A stretch of 10,652 bases of DNA. Source: Pseudomonadota bacterium. Its GTDB lineage: Bacteria > Pseudomonadota > Alphaproteobacteria > Acetobacterales > Acetobacteraceae. A program made the position numbers and the translations under genes. Position 1 is the first letter of the stretch. Each line of letters opens with the position of its first letter. Positions 1 to 8,470 of the stretch are shown here, one piece after another. The notes beneath the pieces are model-generated. The model saw nothing but the letters and a program-made list of their open reading frames with translations. It was not told the origin of the DNA and ran no database searches. The stretch covers positions 1 through 10,652 of the forward strand of contig JAKBCJ010000131.1 of assembly GCA_021807975.1 (NCBI GenBank), in the 5' to 3' direction.

Positions 1-31
1 ATCGAAGCCGTCAATCCACGAATGTCCAACA

Positions 32-32
<1 letters not shown>
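1..32 (-). CDS. sufC: SufC, Fe-S assembly ATPase (N-terminal fragment only)
   Basis: Only the first ten codons and part of the eleventh lie in the window; the rest is beyond the left edge. On the minus strand the ATG at 32-30 overlaps the sufB stop (TGA at 34-32) as TGATG, and the readable start is MLDIRGLTAS. SufC proteins typically begin M-L-x-I-x-x-L-x-A, the first beta strand of the ABC ATPase fold. In the family, SufC is the cytosolic ATPase that binds SufB and SufD and powers cluster assembly on the scaffold. The 1-nt overlap implies translational coupling to sufB. The call rests on the start motif plus position directly after sufB; Walker motifs are outside the window. Confidence 0.8.
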
Positions 33-1516
<1,484 letters not shown>

Positions 1517-1524
1517 GCGAAATC

Positions 1525-1983
1525 CTATTCAGCAGCCGATTGAAAAGGCACCTGGACGACCGGCGTTCGGAATGCTGGCAACAGTGCCATCTGCATATCC
1601 GCCAGGGTGATGCGAGACAGCGCCGACTGGATCGCGTCGTTCACTGGATCCCACCGCCCGGCCATCGGGCATAAGCCGCGGGATTCGCATTCGGACACTG
1701 ACCCTTCCACGCAGGCGGTCAGCGCGATCGGCCCATCGACCGCCGCGATCACGTCGGACACTGGTATCTCCGCCAGGCCCCGGTTGAGCCGATAGCCGCC
1801 CTTAGCCCCGCGCTGGGATGATACGAGATCGCCGGCCGCCAGTGTCTTCAATACCTTGGCGACCGTCGGTTCGGGTATGCCCGTCGCTGCGGCGATGCCG
1901 GGCGAGGTTTGAACTCTTTCCATGCCGGCCAGGCGAACCAGGACCACCACGGCATAGTCCGTCAGCTTCGACAGCCTCAACAT
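1525..1983 (-). CDS. Rrf2-family regulator of the SUF operon (IscR-like)
   Basis: This 152-residue cytosolic DNA-binding protein fits the Rrf2/IscR family. The N-terminus MLRLSKLTDYAVVVLVRLA is the typical first helix. A winged helix-turn-helix follows (about 27-68), with IPEPTVAKVLKTL as the recognition region and QRGAKGGYRL as the wing. Three cysteines, Cys91, Cys99 and Cys105, have the spacing class of the [2Fe-2S] ligands of IscR (Cys92, 98, 104), so cluster sensing is likely. It is the first gene of the suf operon, 8 nt from sufB, which fits the SUF-specific Rrf2 regulators of proteobacteria that control the operon according to cluster supply. A palindrome at 2020-2042 is a candidate binding site. 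No strong ribosome site precedes the start, but the start matches the family. Confidence 0.93.
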   Translation of the reverse strand: MLRLSKLTDYAVVVLVRLAGMERVQTSPGIAAATGIPEPTVAKVLKTLAAGDLVSSQRGAKGGYRLNRGLAEIPVSDVIAAVDGPIALTACVEGSVSECESRGLCPMAGRWDPVNDAIQSALSRITLADMQMALLPAFRTPVVQVPFQSAAE

Positions 1984-2019
1984 GGCGTGCGAACCTTCGT
2001 GTTCCTGCGTGTTGCGGTT

Positions 2020-2042
2020 ATCCGGACTTGGACAGTCCTGAT
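2020..2042. promoter_or_regulatory. Candidate Rrf2/IscR-type operator upstream of the suf operon
   Basis: The sequence is ATC-N-GGACT-N5-AGTCC-N-GAT, an inverted repeat with 8 of 9 arm positions paired, centred at 2031. Its core GACT-N5-AGTC equals the invariant core of the E. coli IscR type 1 site; the outer AT-rich flanks of that consensus do not match well. It lies 37-59 nt upstream of the regulator start, where the promoter should be, and in the shared divergent region with the enoyl-CoA hydratase gene. Regulation of the suf operon from here is inferred; effects on the divergent gene are possible but unsupported. Confidence 0.55.
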
Positions 2043-2186
2043 TGACGTGAAATGGCGCATCAGGGCCGCAGCGTCAAGGGGTCCGATGGCAGGACAGTTT
2101 CGGCACTGCCCTCCGACGGTGACTCCGCCGATGCTTCGCGCCATCATTGCTCACGCCTAGGCAGCCAACCAAGGGGATCAAAGACG

Positions 2187-2924
2187 ATGTCCGCCGTCAC
2201 CACCGAACACCAAGGCGCGATTTCCATCATACGGATCAACCGGCCAGAGCGGCTGAACGCCATCGGCCAAGCCGTGGCGGTGGAACTGCAACAGGCATTC
2301 AAGGCCTTCGACGCAGACCCGGACAAGCGGGTCGCCATCCTGTCCGCCACGGGGAACCGCGCATTCTCCTCGGGTGCCGACATCGACGATCTGCCGGAAC
2401 TGTGGCGCGCGATCCCCAATGTCGGCTTCCACACCGACAAGCCGATCATCGCCGCCACCTCTGGCTGGGTCGTGGGTGGTGGCATCGTCATGGTCACGAT
2501 GTGCGACCTGCTGGTGTCCACTGAGGACACTGTGTTCTACTACCCCGAGGCTAGGCTTGGCACCACGGCCGGCGGCATCAGTTCGCTCGCCGCCCGCATA
2601 CCGCACCACCTGGCCATGGAAATCATGCTCTTGGGGTCCAAAATTCCCGCTCGGCGGGCCTACGATGTGGGGTTCGTCAACCGCGTCGTCCCCAGCGGCC
2701 AGCACGAAGCCGAGGCCCTGACGATGGCACGGAGTCTTTGCGAATCGGCGCCGCTGGTCATCGGCGCGCTGAAACGTCTGGTAAATGAAGTCATGCCAAC
2801 CGGACCGATCGAGCGTATGGTCGCGGTCAGTCAGACCATCGCCGGCGTCCGCCTGTCGGACGACCTTCAGGAGGGTATTCGTGCCTATAAGGAAAAGCGC
2901 AAACCCCGGTTCACGGGCCGGTAA
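2187..2924 (+). CDS. Enoyl-CoA hydratase/isomerase (crotonase) family protein
   Basis: The product is 245 residues, normal for single-domain crotonases, which act on acyl-CoA thioesters through an oxyanion hole. Seen are the substrate-pocket motif NRPERLNAI (18-26), the first oxyanion segment FSSGADI (60-66), the second oxyanion segment GWVVGGG (93-99) and the CDLLVSTEDTVFYYPEARLG stretch (106-125). The C-terminal SDDLQEGIRAYKEKRKPRF is typical. Of the two glutamates used by true hydratases, the one after GGG is replaced by Val101, while Glu121 (PEARLG) is retained. The usual PGAGGTQ loop is also altered to TAGGISS. The reaction is therefore uncertain: it could be an isomerase, a hydratase of unusual substrate, or another crotonase activity. 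ATG 2187 is preferred over in-frame ATG 2052, because an AAGGGG ribosome site (2171-2176) precedes it and homology starts there. The methyltransferase gene follows after 36 nt. Confidence 0.9.
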   Translation: MSAVTTEHQGAISIIRINRPERLNAIGQAVAVELQQAFKAFDADPDKRVAILSATGNRAFSSGADIDDLPELWRAIPNVGFHTDKPIIAATSGWVVGGGIVMVTMCDLLVSTEDTVFYYPEARLGTTAGGISSLAARIPHHLAMEIMLLGSKIPARRAYDVGFVNRVVPSGQHEAEALTMARSLCESAPLVIGALKRLVNEVMPTGPIERMVAVSQTIAGVRLSDDLQEGIRAYKEKRKPRFTGR

Positions 2925-2960
2925 CGGCCCGTCCGGCAGCCCTCGGGGCGCTGTTTCGCG

Positions 2961-4406
2961 ATGAGTTTGTCCGCCCGGCTGCACTGCCCGCGATGCCAGG
3001 GCCGCCTCGTCGCGGCATCGGAATCTGAACTGCGCTGTTCCAACTGCGAACAGGCGATCGCCCTGACCGACGGCATTGCCGATTTCATCGGTGATGCCGT
3101 CGCCGAACCCTGCAGTGGCCTGACACGCGGACACGGTGTGCTTGCGTCCGCCTTGCCGGAACGAATCATCGGTTCGGCCGGGCAACGCTGGCCGGCGGAA
3201 CCGGGGGCCGTCATCGAACTCGGGTGCGGTCTCGGGCAGATGACACGGGCGCTGGCGGCCGGCGGCCCAGTGCGCAGCCTGCTGGTGGTGGATTCCGACA
3301 GAGCCCGGCTGCTGGCCTGCCAGAAACAACTGCGGGACGACGGTTACCAGCCGCCGCCGGGCCAGCCGATCATCTTCGCGGCGGCCGGTGGCGACCAAAA
3401 CATCGTTCGCGATGCGGTGGCCGATACCGTCGTCGGCACGGCCGCGCTGGCGATGGCACGGGATGGCCGGATGTTCCTGACCGGCGCGTCCCGCATGCTG
3501 AAACCGGGTGGCCGGGCGCTGTTTGTCGTACCCAACAAACGTTACTGGCAGGCGGTTTGCCTGGCGATGGCGGATGCATTGCTTCAACATCATGCGCAAC
3601 ATGGGACATGGTCGCCGGAGTCATGGCCCGTCATGTCCCAACTGGCAAAGATGCGCCGGCTGATGCTGCACCCCGGCACCGCGCCGGACCAGGATAGTTT
3701 GCGCCCGTTCGATGCCGACGACATCGAACATTTGGGACCGGAAGCCGGATTCGCGGCAGCCGAGGTGATTCCCCTGGCGCCCGACGCGACCGGTGCGGAA
3801 ACGATGGAGCGCTTCTGCCTGGAATGTGGCAGCAGCGAGGAGTTTGCCCGGGATATCGGCTGCCGTGCGGCTGTCGCCGGACGGCGGTTCTTCGCTCTGC
3901 TCGCCGATCGCGATGCCTCGGCTTACAGCCTGATATGGCTTACCAAGGCCGACGGTCCCACGATCCGTTTCCAACGTCCGCGCCCAACGCCGCCCGTGAT
4001 GGTCTATCCGTCCGCGGACATGGTGCTGGGCGGCATGCCGCCCCGTTGGTCGATCGAACTGCTTGGCTGGGACACGCCCGACGGTATCGTTGTCAAAATT
4101 GGCGGCTGGTGCCTGAGCAATGCAGACGTGCTTTGCGTGCGGATAACCCTGGACGACGTTCCGTACGACGCCGCGGTTGGCCGGTACCGCCCCGACGTGC
4201 AGGAAGTCATGAACCAGCACCGCCAGTACCATGCGGTGAACGCCTTGTTCAGCGGCTTGGACGATCAGGTGCTTTTCCCCGGGGCAGGGGCTGGCGAACA
4301 CGGCTGCCCGCTGCGGATCGACATTTTGCTGGCAGGCGATATTGCCTTGTCTGGGCCCGCCCCGGATCGCTTGCTGTTGAACCAGCCGATGGTGGTCGGT
4401 CATTAG
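2961..4406 (+). CDS. Zinc-ribbon, SAM-dependent methyltransferase and C-terminal beta-domain protein
   Basis: This 481-residue cytosolic protein has three visible parts. Residues 9-29 carry Cys9-x2-Cys12 and Cys26-x2-Cys29, a Trm112-like zinc ribbon followed by LTDGIADFIGD. Residues 80-200 form a class I methyltransferase core: motif I VIELGCGLGQ (84-93), the acidic residue ending strand 2 (VVDSD, Asp111) and the later MLKPGGRALFVVPN segment. The last roughly 140 residues contain GWCLSNADVLCVRITLDDVPYDAAVGRYRPDV, resembling a beta-sandwich domain often appended to glycosyltransferases and methyltransferases of surface polysaccharide clusters. The methyl acceptor cannot be told from sequence; a glycan or glycan precursor is possible. 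The gene sits 36 nt after the crotonase gene and 44 nt before the EnvC-like gene, so one transcript is plausible. The ribosome site is weak (GGGG about 12 nt upstream). Confidence 0.82.
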   Translation: MSLSARLHCPRCQGRLVAASESELRCSNCEQAIALTDGIADFIGDAVAEPCSGLTRGHGVLASALPERIIGSAGQRWPAEPGAVIELGCGLGQMTRALAAGGPVRSLLVVDSDRARLLACQKQLRDDGYQPPPGQPIIFAAAGGDQNIVRDAVADTVVGTAALAMARDGRMFLTGASRMLKPGGRALFVVPNKRYWQAVCLAMADALLQHHAQHGTWSPESWPVMSQLAKMRRLMLHPGTAPDQDSLRPFDADDIEHLGPEAGFAAAEVIPLAPDATGAETMERFCLECGSSEEFARDIGCRAAVAGRRFFALLADRDASAYSLIWLTKADGPTIRFQRPRPTPPVMVYPSADMVLGGMPPRWSIELLGWDTPDGIVVKIGGWCLSNADVLCVRITLDDVPYDAAVGRYRPDVQEVMNQHRQYHAVNALFSGLDDQVLFPGAGAGEHGCPLRIDILLAGDIALSGPAPDRLLLNQPMVVGH

Positions 4407-4450
4407 CGGCCACATATTGCAATGAAAGCTCCTGCCCGCGGTCAACCGCT

Positions 4451-5713
4451 ATGCGCGCCCCTATAAGCACTATGCGTCTCTTGCCGCTGCTGGGCGGCCT
4501 GCTGATCGCATTTGCATCCGCCGCCGCTCCGGCTGTGTCAGACCCCCGGCGTGCCCTGCAAGACGCAGAGCGCGCCAATACAGACGAGCAGGCCGCCCAC
4601 CGCGATGCCGTGGATCGCGCGGCGCGCGCCGCCACTGAGGCTATGCGGCTGGCCCACGAACGGATCGAAGCTACGGCCAGACTTCGTCAGGCGGAGGCTG
4701 CAACCGCCGAGGCTGCCGCCCGCATTGATGTGCTGGCTGTGCGCCGCCGTGAGGCAGAACGACGGGTGCAGGCCCGTGCCGCTGCGTTGCAGCCGCTGCT
4801 CCCTTTGATCCAGCGACTGTCGCTCTATCCCGCCGAAACTTTGCTGGCCGTGCCAGCGCCGCCGGACGAAGCCCTGCGCGGCGTGCTGGTGCTGCAAGGT
4901 CTCGCCCGCCAGATGGAGCAGGAAGCGGAAGCCCTGCGCCGCGACCAGGCCGCACTGGACGCGGCTACGGGGGCGTTGCAGCAGGAAGCGCCGCGGCTGG
5001 CCAATGCCGAAGCCGAGCAGAAGACCGAGGCGGAGGTGCTGGACCAGAAAATCGCCGCTGCCCTGGACGACCAGACGGCGGCAGAGGTGGCGGCGAGCCA
5101 GGCCGCAACCCGGGCCGCGCTTGCTGCGAGCCGCATGGAATCCCTGCGCTCGGCCCTTGCATCCATCGAAGCCCAACGCAAGGCGGATGAGGCCAGGGCT
5201 CGGGAACAAGCACAGAGGGCGGAGAAGGAAAAGCACGCCGCCGCGGCCGCCGAGGCCCGCGGCCGGGAATCCATGGCGGCCCACCCGTCGGGGGCCGGCA
5301 CGATCGCCGCCGGCGCCGCCCCGCATGGCCAGTTGCAGCCCCCGGTCATCGGCGTCGTCATACGTGGGTGGGGGGAGCAGACGGACGGCGGTCCCGCCAC
5401 CGGCCTATCGTACCATGCCCCCCCGGGCGCCCGGGTTACCTCCCCCTGCGGCGGGCGGGTGGTGTTCGCGGAACCGTTCCGCAGTTATGGCCTGCTGCTG
5501 ATCGTCGATTGCGGCGGCGGCTATCACATTGTGCTGGCCGGTTTCGACCGCCTGGATGTCAGGCCCGGCCAAAACGTGCTGGCTGGGGAGCCCGTGGGTG
5601 TCATGCCGAACTGGGTCCCGGGATCGACCGCGAAACGCCCAGCACTCTATATCGAACTCCGCCGCGACGGCACCCCGGTGAACCCGGCCCAGTGGCTGCG
5701 CCCGGCGGGTTGA
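4451..5713 (+). CDS. EnvC-like murein hydrolase activator (degenerate LytM/M23 domain)
   Basis: The 420-residue product begins with a hydrophobic stretch at about 9-25 ending in ASAAAPA, a likely Sec signal peptide for export to the periplasm. Residues about 30-275 are Ala/Glu/Arg/Gln-rich and read as long coiled coils. Residues 300-417 are a LytM/M23 fold (GLSYHAPPGARV, GRVVFAEPF, YGLLLIVDCGGGYHIVLAGFDRL, LYIELRRDGTPVNPAQWL). Metal ligands expected for an active M23 peptidase are lost: the HxGxD motif reads Ala316-x-Gly-x-Ser320, and the second His of HxH-type YHTLYAH is Gly364, with only His359 kept. This fits EnvC-type proteins, which activate amidases for septal peptidoglycan splitting instead of cutting it themselves. 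ATG 4451 or in-frame ATG 4472 could be the start; neither has a clear ribosome site. A possible terminator follows. Confidence 0.87.
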   Translation: MRAPISTMRLLPLLGGLLIAFASAAAPAVSDPRRALQDAERANTDEQAAHRDAVDRAARAATEAMRLAHERIEATARLRQAEAATAEAAARIDVLAVRRREAERRVQARAAALQPLLPLIQRLSLYPAETLLAVPAPPDEALRGVLVLQGLARQMEQEAEALRRDQAALDAATGALQQEAPRLANAEAEQKTEAEVLDQKIAAALDDQTAAEVAASQAATRAALAASRMESLRSALASIEAQRKADEARAREQAQRAEKEKHAAAAAEARGRESMAAHPSGAGTIAAGAAPHGQLQPPVIGVVIRGWGEQTDGGPATGLSYHAPPGARVTSPCGGRVVFAEPFRSYGLLLIVDCGGGYHIVLAGFDRLDVRPGQNVLAGEPVGVMPNWVPGSTAKRPALYIELRRDGTPVNPAQWLRPAG

Positions 5714-5740
5714 TCTGCTGCCCTCGCGGCCGTTCCGGCG

Positions 5741-5780
5741 CATCCGACCCGAGGGTGCCGGATGGCGAAGGTTTAATTTC
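5741..5780 (+). terminator. Possible intrinsic terminator after the EnvC-like gene
   Basis: CATCCG (5741-5746) pairs with CGGATG (5759-5764), and the inner ACCC/GGGT (5747-5750, 5753-5756) pair adds to the stem, with a 2-nt bulge. About seven bases later comes the T-rich TTTAATTTC (5772-5780). The stem is convincing, but the T-tract is displaced and interrupted, so termination is only moderately supported. It would separate the upstream three-gene unit from msrP. Confidence 0.4.
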
Positions 5781-5815
5781 ATCCGATCGGTGTAATACCA
5801 CAATGTAGTGAGGTC

Positions 5816-5833
5816 GGCCGGCGGGCGCCGGCC
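5816..5833 (+). other. GC-rich hairpin in the msrP leader
   Basis: GGCCGGC (5816-5822) pairs perfectly with GCCGGCC (5827-5833) around a 4-nt loop. It is followed by TTAAGAGAAC, not a T-run, and lies 31 nt before the msrP start, just upstream of its AGGGG ribosome site (5852-5856). It could be part of the termination region of the upstream unit or an mRNA structure in the msrP leader; sequence alone does not decide. Confidence 0.4.
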
Positions 5834-5864
5834 TTAAGAGAACAAAGCAACAGGGGCTTCAATC

Positions 5865-6779
5865 ATGTATATCGTCCGACGCCGGGCTTGGGAACTCAGC
5901 GAGCGCTTCGTCACACCTGAACACTTGGCGATGAACAGGCGGGCGCTGCTGGCCGGTGTCGGCGCAACGGCCATCCTGCCGTCGGTGGGCCGGGCAGACG
6001 TGACAACGAACCCGGCCTACACCCCGGGCCGCGCTATAACCGAAGAAAAGTACGCGACGACGTACAATAATTATTATGAATTCGGCGAGAGCAAGAACAT
6101 CTGGCGCGACGCCCAAAATCTGAAAACCCAGCCCTGGAGCATTCAGTTCGACGGTCTGGTTGCAAGGCCCCGCACCATCGGCCTGGATGATCTGCTGAAG
6201 CAGGTTCAACAGGAAGAACGCATCTACCGCCACCGCTGCGTCGAAACCTGGGCGATGACCGTACCATGGACCGGATTTCCCCTGTCTGCCTTGGTCAAGC
6301 TCGCCGATCCGCTGGCATCGGCAAAATACGTCGTGTTCCAAACCGCACAGGACAAATCGATGGATGGCCTGAATGCGCCGTTCTATCCGTGGCCCTATAT
6401 CGAGGGCGTCACGATTCAGGAGGCCGCGAACGACCTGGGGTTCATTGCCACTGGCCTCTATGGCAAGCCGCTGCCGAAGCAGAACGGGGCGCCGCTTAGG
6501 CTTACGCTGCCGTGGAAATACGGCTTCAAATCCGCCAAGGCCATCGTGAAAGTGTCCTTCACGGAAAAGCGACCCGCAACGTTTTGGGAGTCGATCGGAC
6601 CCTCGGAGTACGGATTCTGGGCCAACGTGAACCCCGCCGTGCCGCATCCGCGCTGGAGCCAAGCCACCGAACGCCTGCTTGGCAGCGACGAACGTATACC
6701 CACGCAGCTTTTTAATGGTTATGCTGAGCAGGTCGCGGGATTATATAGCGGCCAAACGAATGAGAAGCTGTTCATGTGA
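5865..6779 (+). CDS. msrP: Protein-methionine-sulfoxide reductase catalytic subunit MsrP (YedY)
   Basis: MsrP is a periplasmic molybdopterin enzyme that reduces oxidised methionines in envelope proteins. The 304-residue sequence follows the family throughout: YNNYYEFG (67-74), EERIYRHRCVETWAMTVPW (117-135), KYPY-like YPWPYIEGV, LPKQNGAPLRLTLPWKYGFKS, EYGFWANVNPAVPHPRWSQATER and LFNGYAEQVAGLY. Cys125 in HRCVETW is the molybdenum ligand. Residues about 24-45 (MNRRALLAG then a hydrophobic stretch ending GRAD) are a Tat-type signal, with a minimal twin arginine at 25-26. The start at 5865 is preferred over ATG 5931, because the preceding VTPEHLAM matches the family's pre-Tat segment and an AGGGG ribosome site lies 8 nt upstream. 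The next gene overlaps its stop; no MsrQ heme subunit follows. Confidence 0.96.
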   Translation: MYIVRRRAWELSERFVTPEHLAMNRRALLAGVGATAILPSVGRADVTTNPAYTPGRAITEEKYATTYNNYYEFGESKNIWRDAQNLKTQPWSIQFDGLVARPRTIGLDDLLKQVQQEERIYRHRCVETWAMTVPWTGFPLSALVKLADPLASAKYVVFQTAQDKSMDGLNAPFYPWPYIEGVTIQEAANDLGFIATGLYGKPLPKQNGAPLRLTLPWKYGFKSAKAIVKVSFTEKRPATFWESIGPSEYGFWANVNPAVPHPRWSQATERLLGSDERIPTQLFNGYAEQVAGLYSGQTNEKLFM

Positions 6780-7072
6780 TCGTCCACCGTATCCTGGCCA
6801 TTGCCGCAGCAGTGCTTTTCGTCTCCACCGTCGGTATAGCGACGTTCGGGGCGGAGACCATGTCGCTTGGTCAGGCGCTGGACCTGATTGCCCCCAACCT
6901 CTTGAACGAACTGCCAGCTTGGTTCGGCGACTGGGCCTGGACCTCGCTGGCCCGTCCAATGATGGTTCGCCCCGCCTGGATGATGCCGCTGGGATTGGGC
7001 ATGATCCTGGCCGGCTTGTCCGTATCCCTGTCTAATCGCAAGACAACCCACCGGTCGCACCGCCGTAGCTGA
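6776..7072 (+). CDS. Small membrane protein of unknown function, coupled to msrP
   Basis: I do not recognise this 98-residue protein. The GTG start (6776-6778) overlaps the msrP stop (TGA 6777-6779), so it is very likely translated with msrP. A hydrophobic N-terminal segment (about 5-26, ILAIAAAVLFVSTVGIATFG) could be an anchor or signal. A middle part rich in Trp and Pro (ELPAWFGDWAWTSLARPMM, about 45-63) follows, then a second hydrophobic helix (about 69-86) and a basic tail RKTTHRSHRRS. Two transmembrane helices with a short loop are predicted by eye; the basic tail would favour a cytoplasmic C-terminus. It is too short and lacks the six helices and heme histidines of MsrQ. A role with MsrP in the inner membrane is inferred from position only. 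Confidence that it is a real gene rests on the stop-start overlap and membrane pattern. Confidence 0.7.
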   Translation: MIVHRILAIAAAVLFVSTVGIATFGAETMSLGQALDLIAPNLLNELPAWFGDWAWTSLARPMMVRPAWMMPLGLGMILAGLSVSLSNRKTTHRSHRRS

Positions 7073-7195
7073 TCCGTCCTCTGCACCCTTCTGCGGCTAG
7101 CGGTTTCGTCTTCCAATCCGCCCGGTCATTGGCGCTATGATGTCGCCCGAGGGGATCGCGCCAAAGAGCGCGGCCCGCGAACAGGGAGGCCGAGG

Positions 7196-8458
7196 ATGAA
7201 CGCACCGGTGCAGACCGATCCGCGCGACGAAGCCTATGCCACGCCGATCGAGCAAATTGACGTCAGCAATCCCCATTATTATCAAGATGATACGTGGCGA
7301 CCCTATTTCGAGCGCCTACGGCGGGAGGATCCTGTCCATTGGTGCGAAAACGGGATGTACGGGTCGTACTGGTCAATCACCCGTTACCGCGACATCATGG
7401 CGGTGGACACCGATCACAAGTCGTTTTCCTCCGACGCCGCGGTGGGCGGCATCGTGCTCCGGGATTTGCCGATGGATTTCCGGCGCCCGAGCTTCATCTC
7501 GATGGACCCGCCGAAGCATGACGGGCAGCGCAAGATCGTGGCCCCGATCGTGGCACCCATGAACCTGGCCAACCTGTCCGCCACCATTCGCCAGCAGGTC
7601 GGGCGCATCTTGGACGATTTGCCCCGCGGCGAGACATTCGACTGGGTGGAGCGCGTCTCCGTCGAACTAACCACGCAAATGCTTGCGACGCTGTTCGACT
7701 TCCCATTTCACGAACGGGAAAAGCTGACTTACTGGTCGAATGTCGCCACCGTGAACACCAGGGCGGGCACCGAGGTCGATTCCGAAGCCAAGCGCAACGA
7801 GATCCTGGACGGGGCGGTGGCGTATTTCACCGAACTGTGGACCCAGCGGCAAAACCAGCCGCCCAAATCCGACCTGATTTCGATGCTGGCGCATGGGGAA
7901 GCAACACGCGATCTGCCATCCCGCCCGCATGAGTTCATGGGCAATCTGCTGCTGCTGATCGTCGGCGGCAACGACACCACGCGGAACTCCATCTCTGGCG
8001 GGCTGCTGGCATTAAATACGTTTCCCGATGAATACCGGAAGCTGCGGGCTAATCCCGCGCTGGTAACCGGCATGGTGCCGGAGATTATCCGGTGGCAGAC
8101 CCCGGTGATCCATATGCGGCGAACGGCCCTGGAAGATACCCCCCTTTGTGGCAAGACCATCCGCAAGGGCGACAAAATCGCCATGTGGTACCTGTCCGGT
8201 AACCGCGACGAAGAAGCCATCGAACGGTCCGACGATTTCATCATCGACCGTGCCCGTCCACGCCAGCATCTGTCGTTTGGGTTCGGCATTCATCGTTGCG
8301 TCGGCAACCGCCTCGCGGAGATGCAACTGACGATCCTATGGGAGGAAATCCTGAAGCGGGATCTACCGATGATCGAGGTCATGGGGCCGCCGACGCGCGC
8401 GTATTCCAATGTCCTGCGCTCGATCGGTTCCCTGCCGGTTCGCATTCCCCTGGTCTGA
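7196..8458 (+). CDS. cyp153: CYP153-type cytochrome P450 (alkane/fatty acyl terminal hydroxylase)
   Basis: This 420-residue soluble bacterial P450 carries all class signatures: I-helix GGNDTT (257-262), K-helix ExxR as EIIR (296-299) and the heme loop FGFGIHRCVG (361-370) with Cys368 as heme ligand. The wider text closely resembles the CYP153 family as I recall it: NPHYYQDDTWRPYFERLRRE, PPKHDGQRKIVAPIVAP, FDWVERVSVELTTQMLATLFDFPF, LISMLAHGEATR, and PEIIRWQTPVIHMRRTA. CYP153 enzymes hydroxylate the terminal carbon of medium-chain alkanes and related acyl chains, using electrons from a ferredoxin and its reductase. Neither partner is in this window. A strong GGGAGG site (7184-7189) lies 6 nt before the ATG. 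An acyl-CoA synthetase gene follows after 12 nt, supporting a hydrocarbon or fatty-acid oxidation role. The exact substrate is not shown. Confidence 0.95.
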   Translation: MNAPVQTDPRDEAYATPIEQIDVSNPHYYQDDTWRPYFERLRREDPVHWCENGMYGSYWSITRYRDIMAVDTDHKSFSSDAAVGGIVLRDLPMDFRRPSFISMDPPKHDGQRKIVAPIVAPMNLANLSATIRQQVGRILDDLPRGETFDWVERVSVELTTQMLATLFDFPFHEREKLTYWSNVATVNTRAGTEVDSEAKRNEILDGAVAYFTELWTQRQNQPPKSDLISMLAHGEATRDLPSRPHEFMGNLLLLIVGGNDTTRNSISGGLLALNTFPDEYRKLRANPALVTGMVPEIIRWQTPVIHMRRTALEDTPLCGKTIRKGDKIAMWYLSGNRDEEAIERSDDFIIDRARPRQHLSFGFGIHRCVGNRLAEMQLTILWEEILKRDLPMIEVMGPPTRAYSNVLRSIGSLPVRIPLV

Positions 8459-8470
8459 CGGAGGACGTAC

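Noticed and set aside
2052..2186. N-terminal extension of the crotonase gene from ATG 2052
   Set aside because: The added 45 residues are not crotonase-like, and a ribosome site directly precedes ATG 2187, which matches the family start. The segment is better read as the divergent regulatory region.
2178..3602. A 474-codon minus-strand open frame opposite the crotonase and methyltransferase genes
   Set aside because: It spans two convincing plus-strand genes and the gap between them, with low-complexity Arg/His/Gly content and no motif; explained by GC-rich codon use.
3824..4450. Upstream extension of the EnvC-like open frame
   Set aside because: It lies in another frame of the methyltransferase gene and precedes the signal peptide, which must be near the N-terminus for export.
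6776..7072. Possibility that the gene after msrP is a truncated msrQ
   Set aside because: It has two hydrophobic segments instead of about six, no histidine pattern for heme ligation, and a proper stop with no MsrQ-like sequence in other frames downstream.
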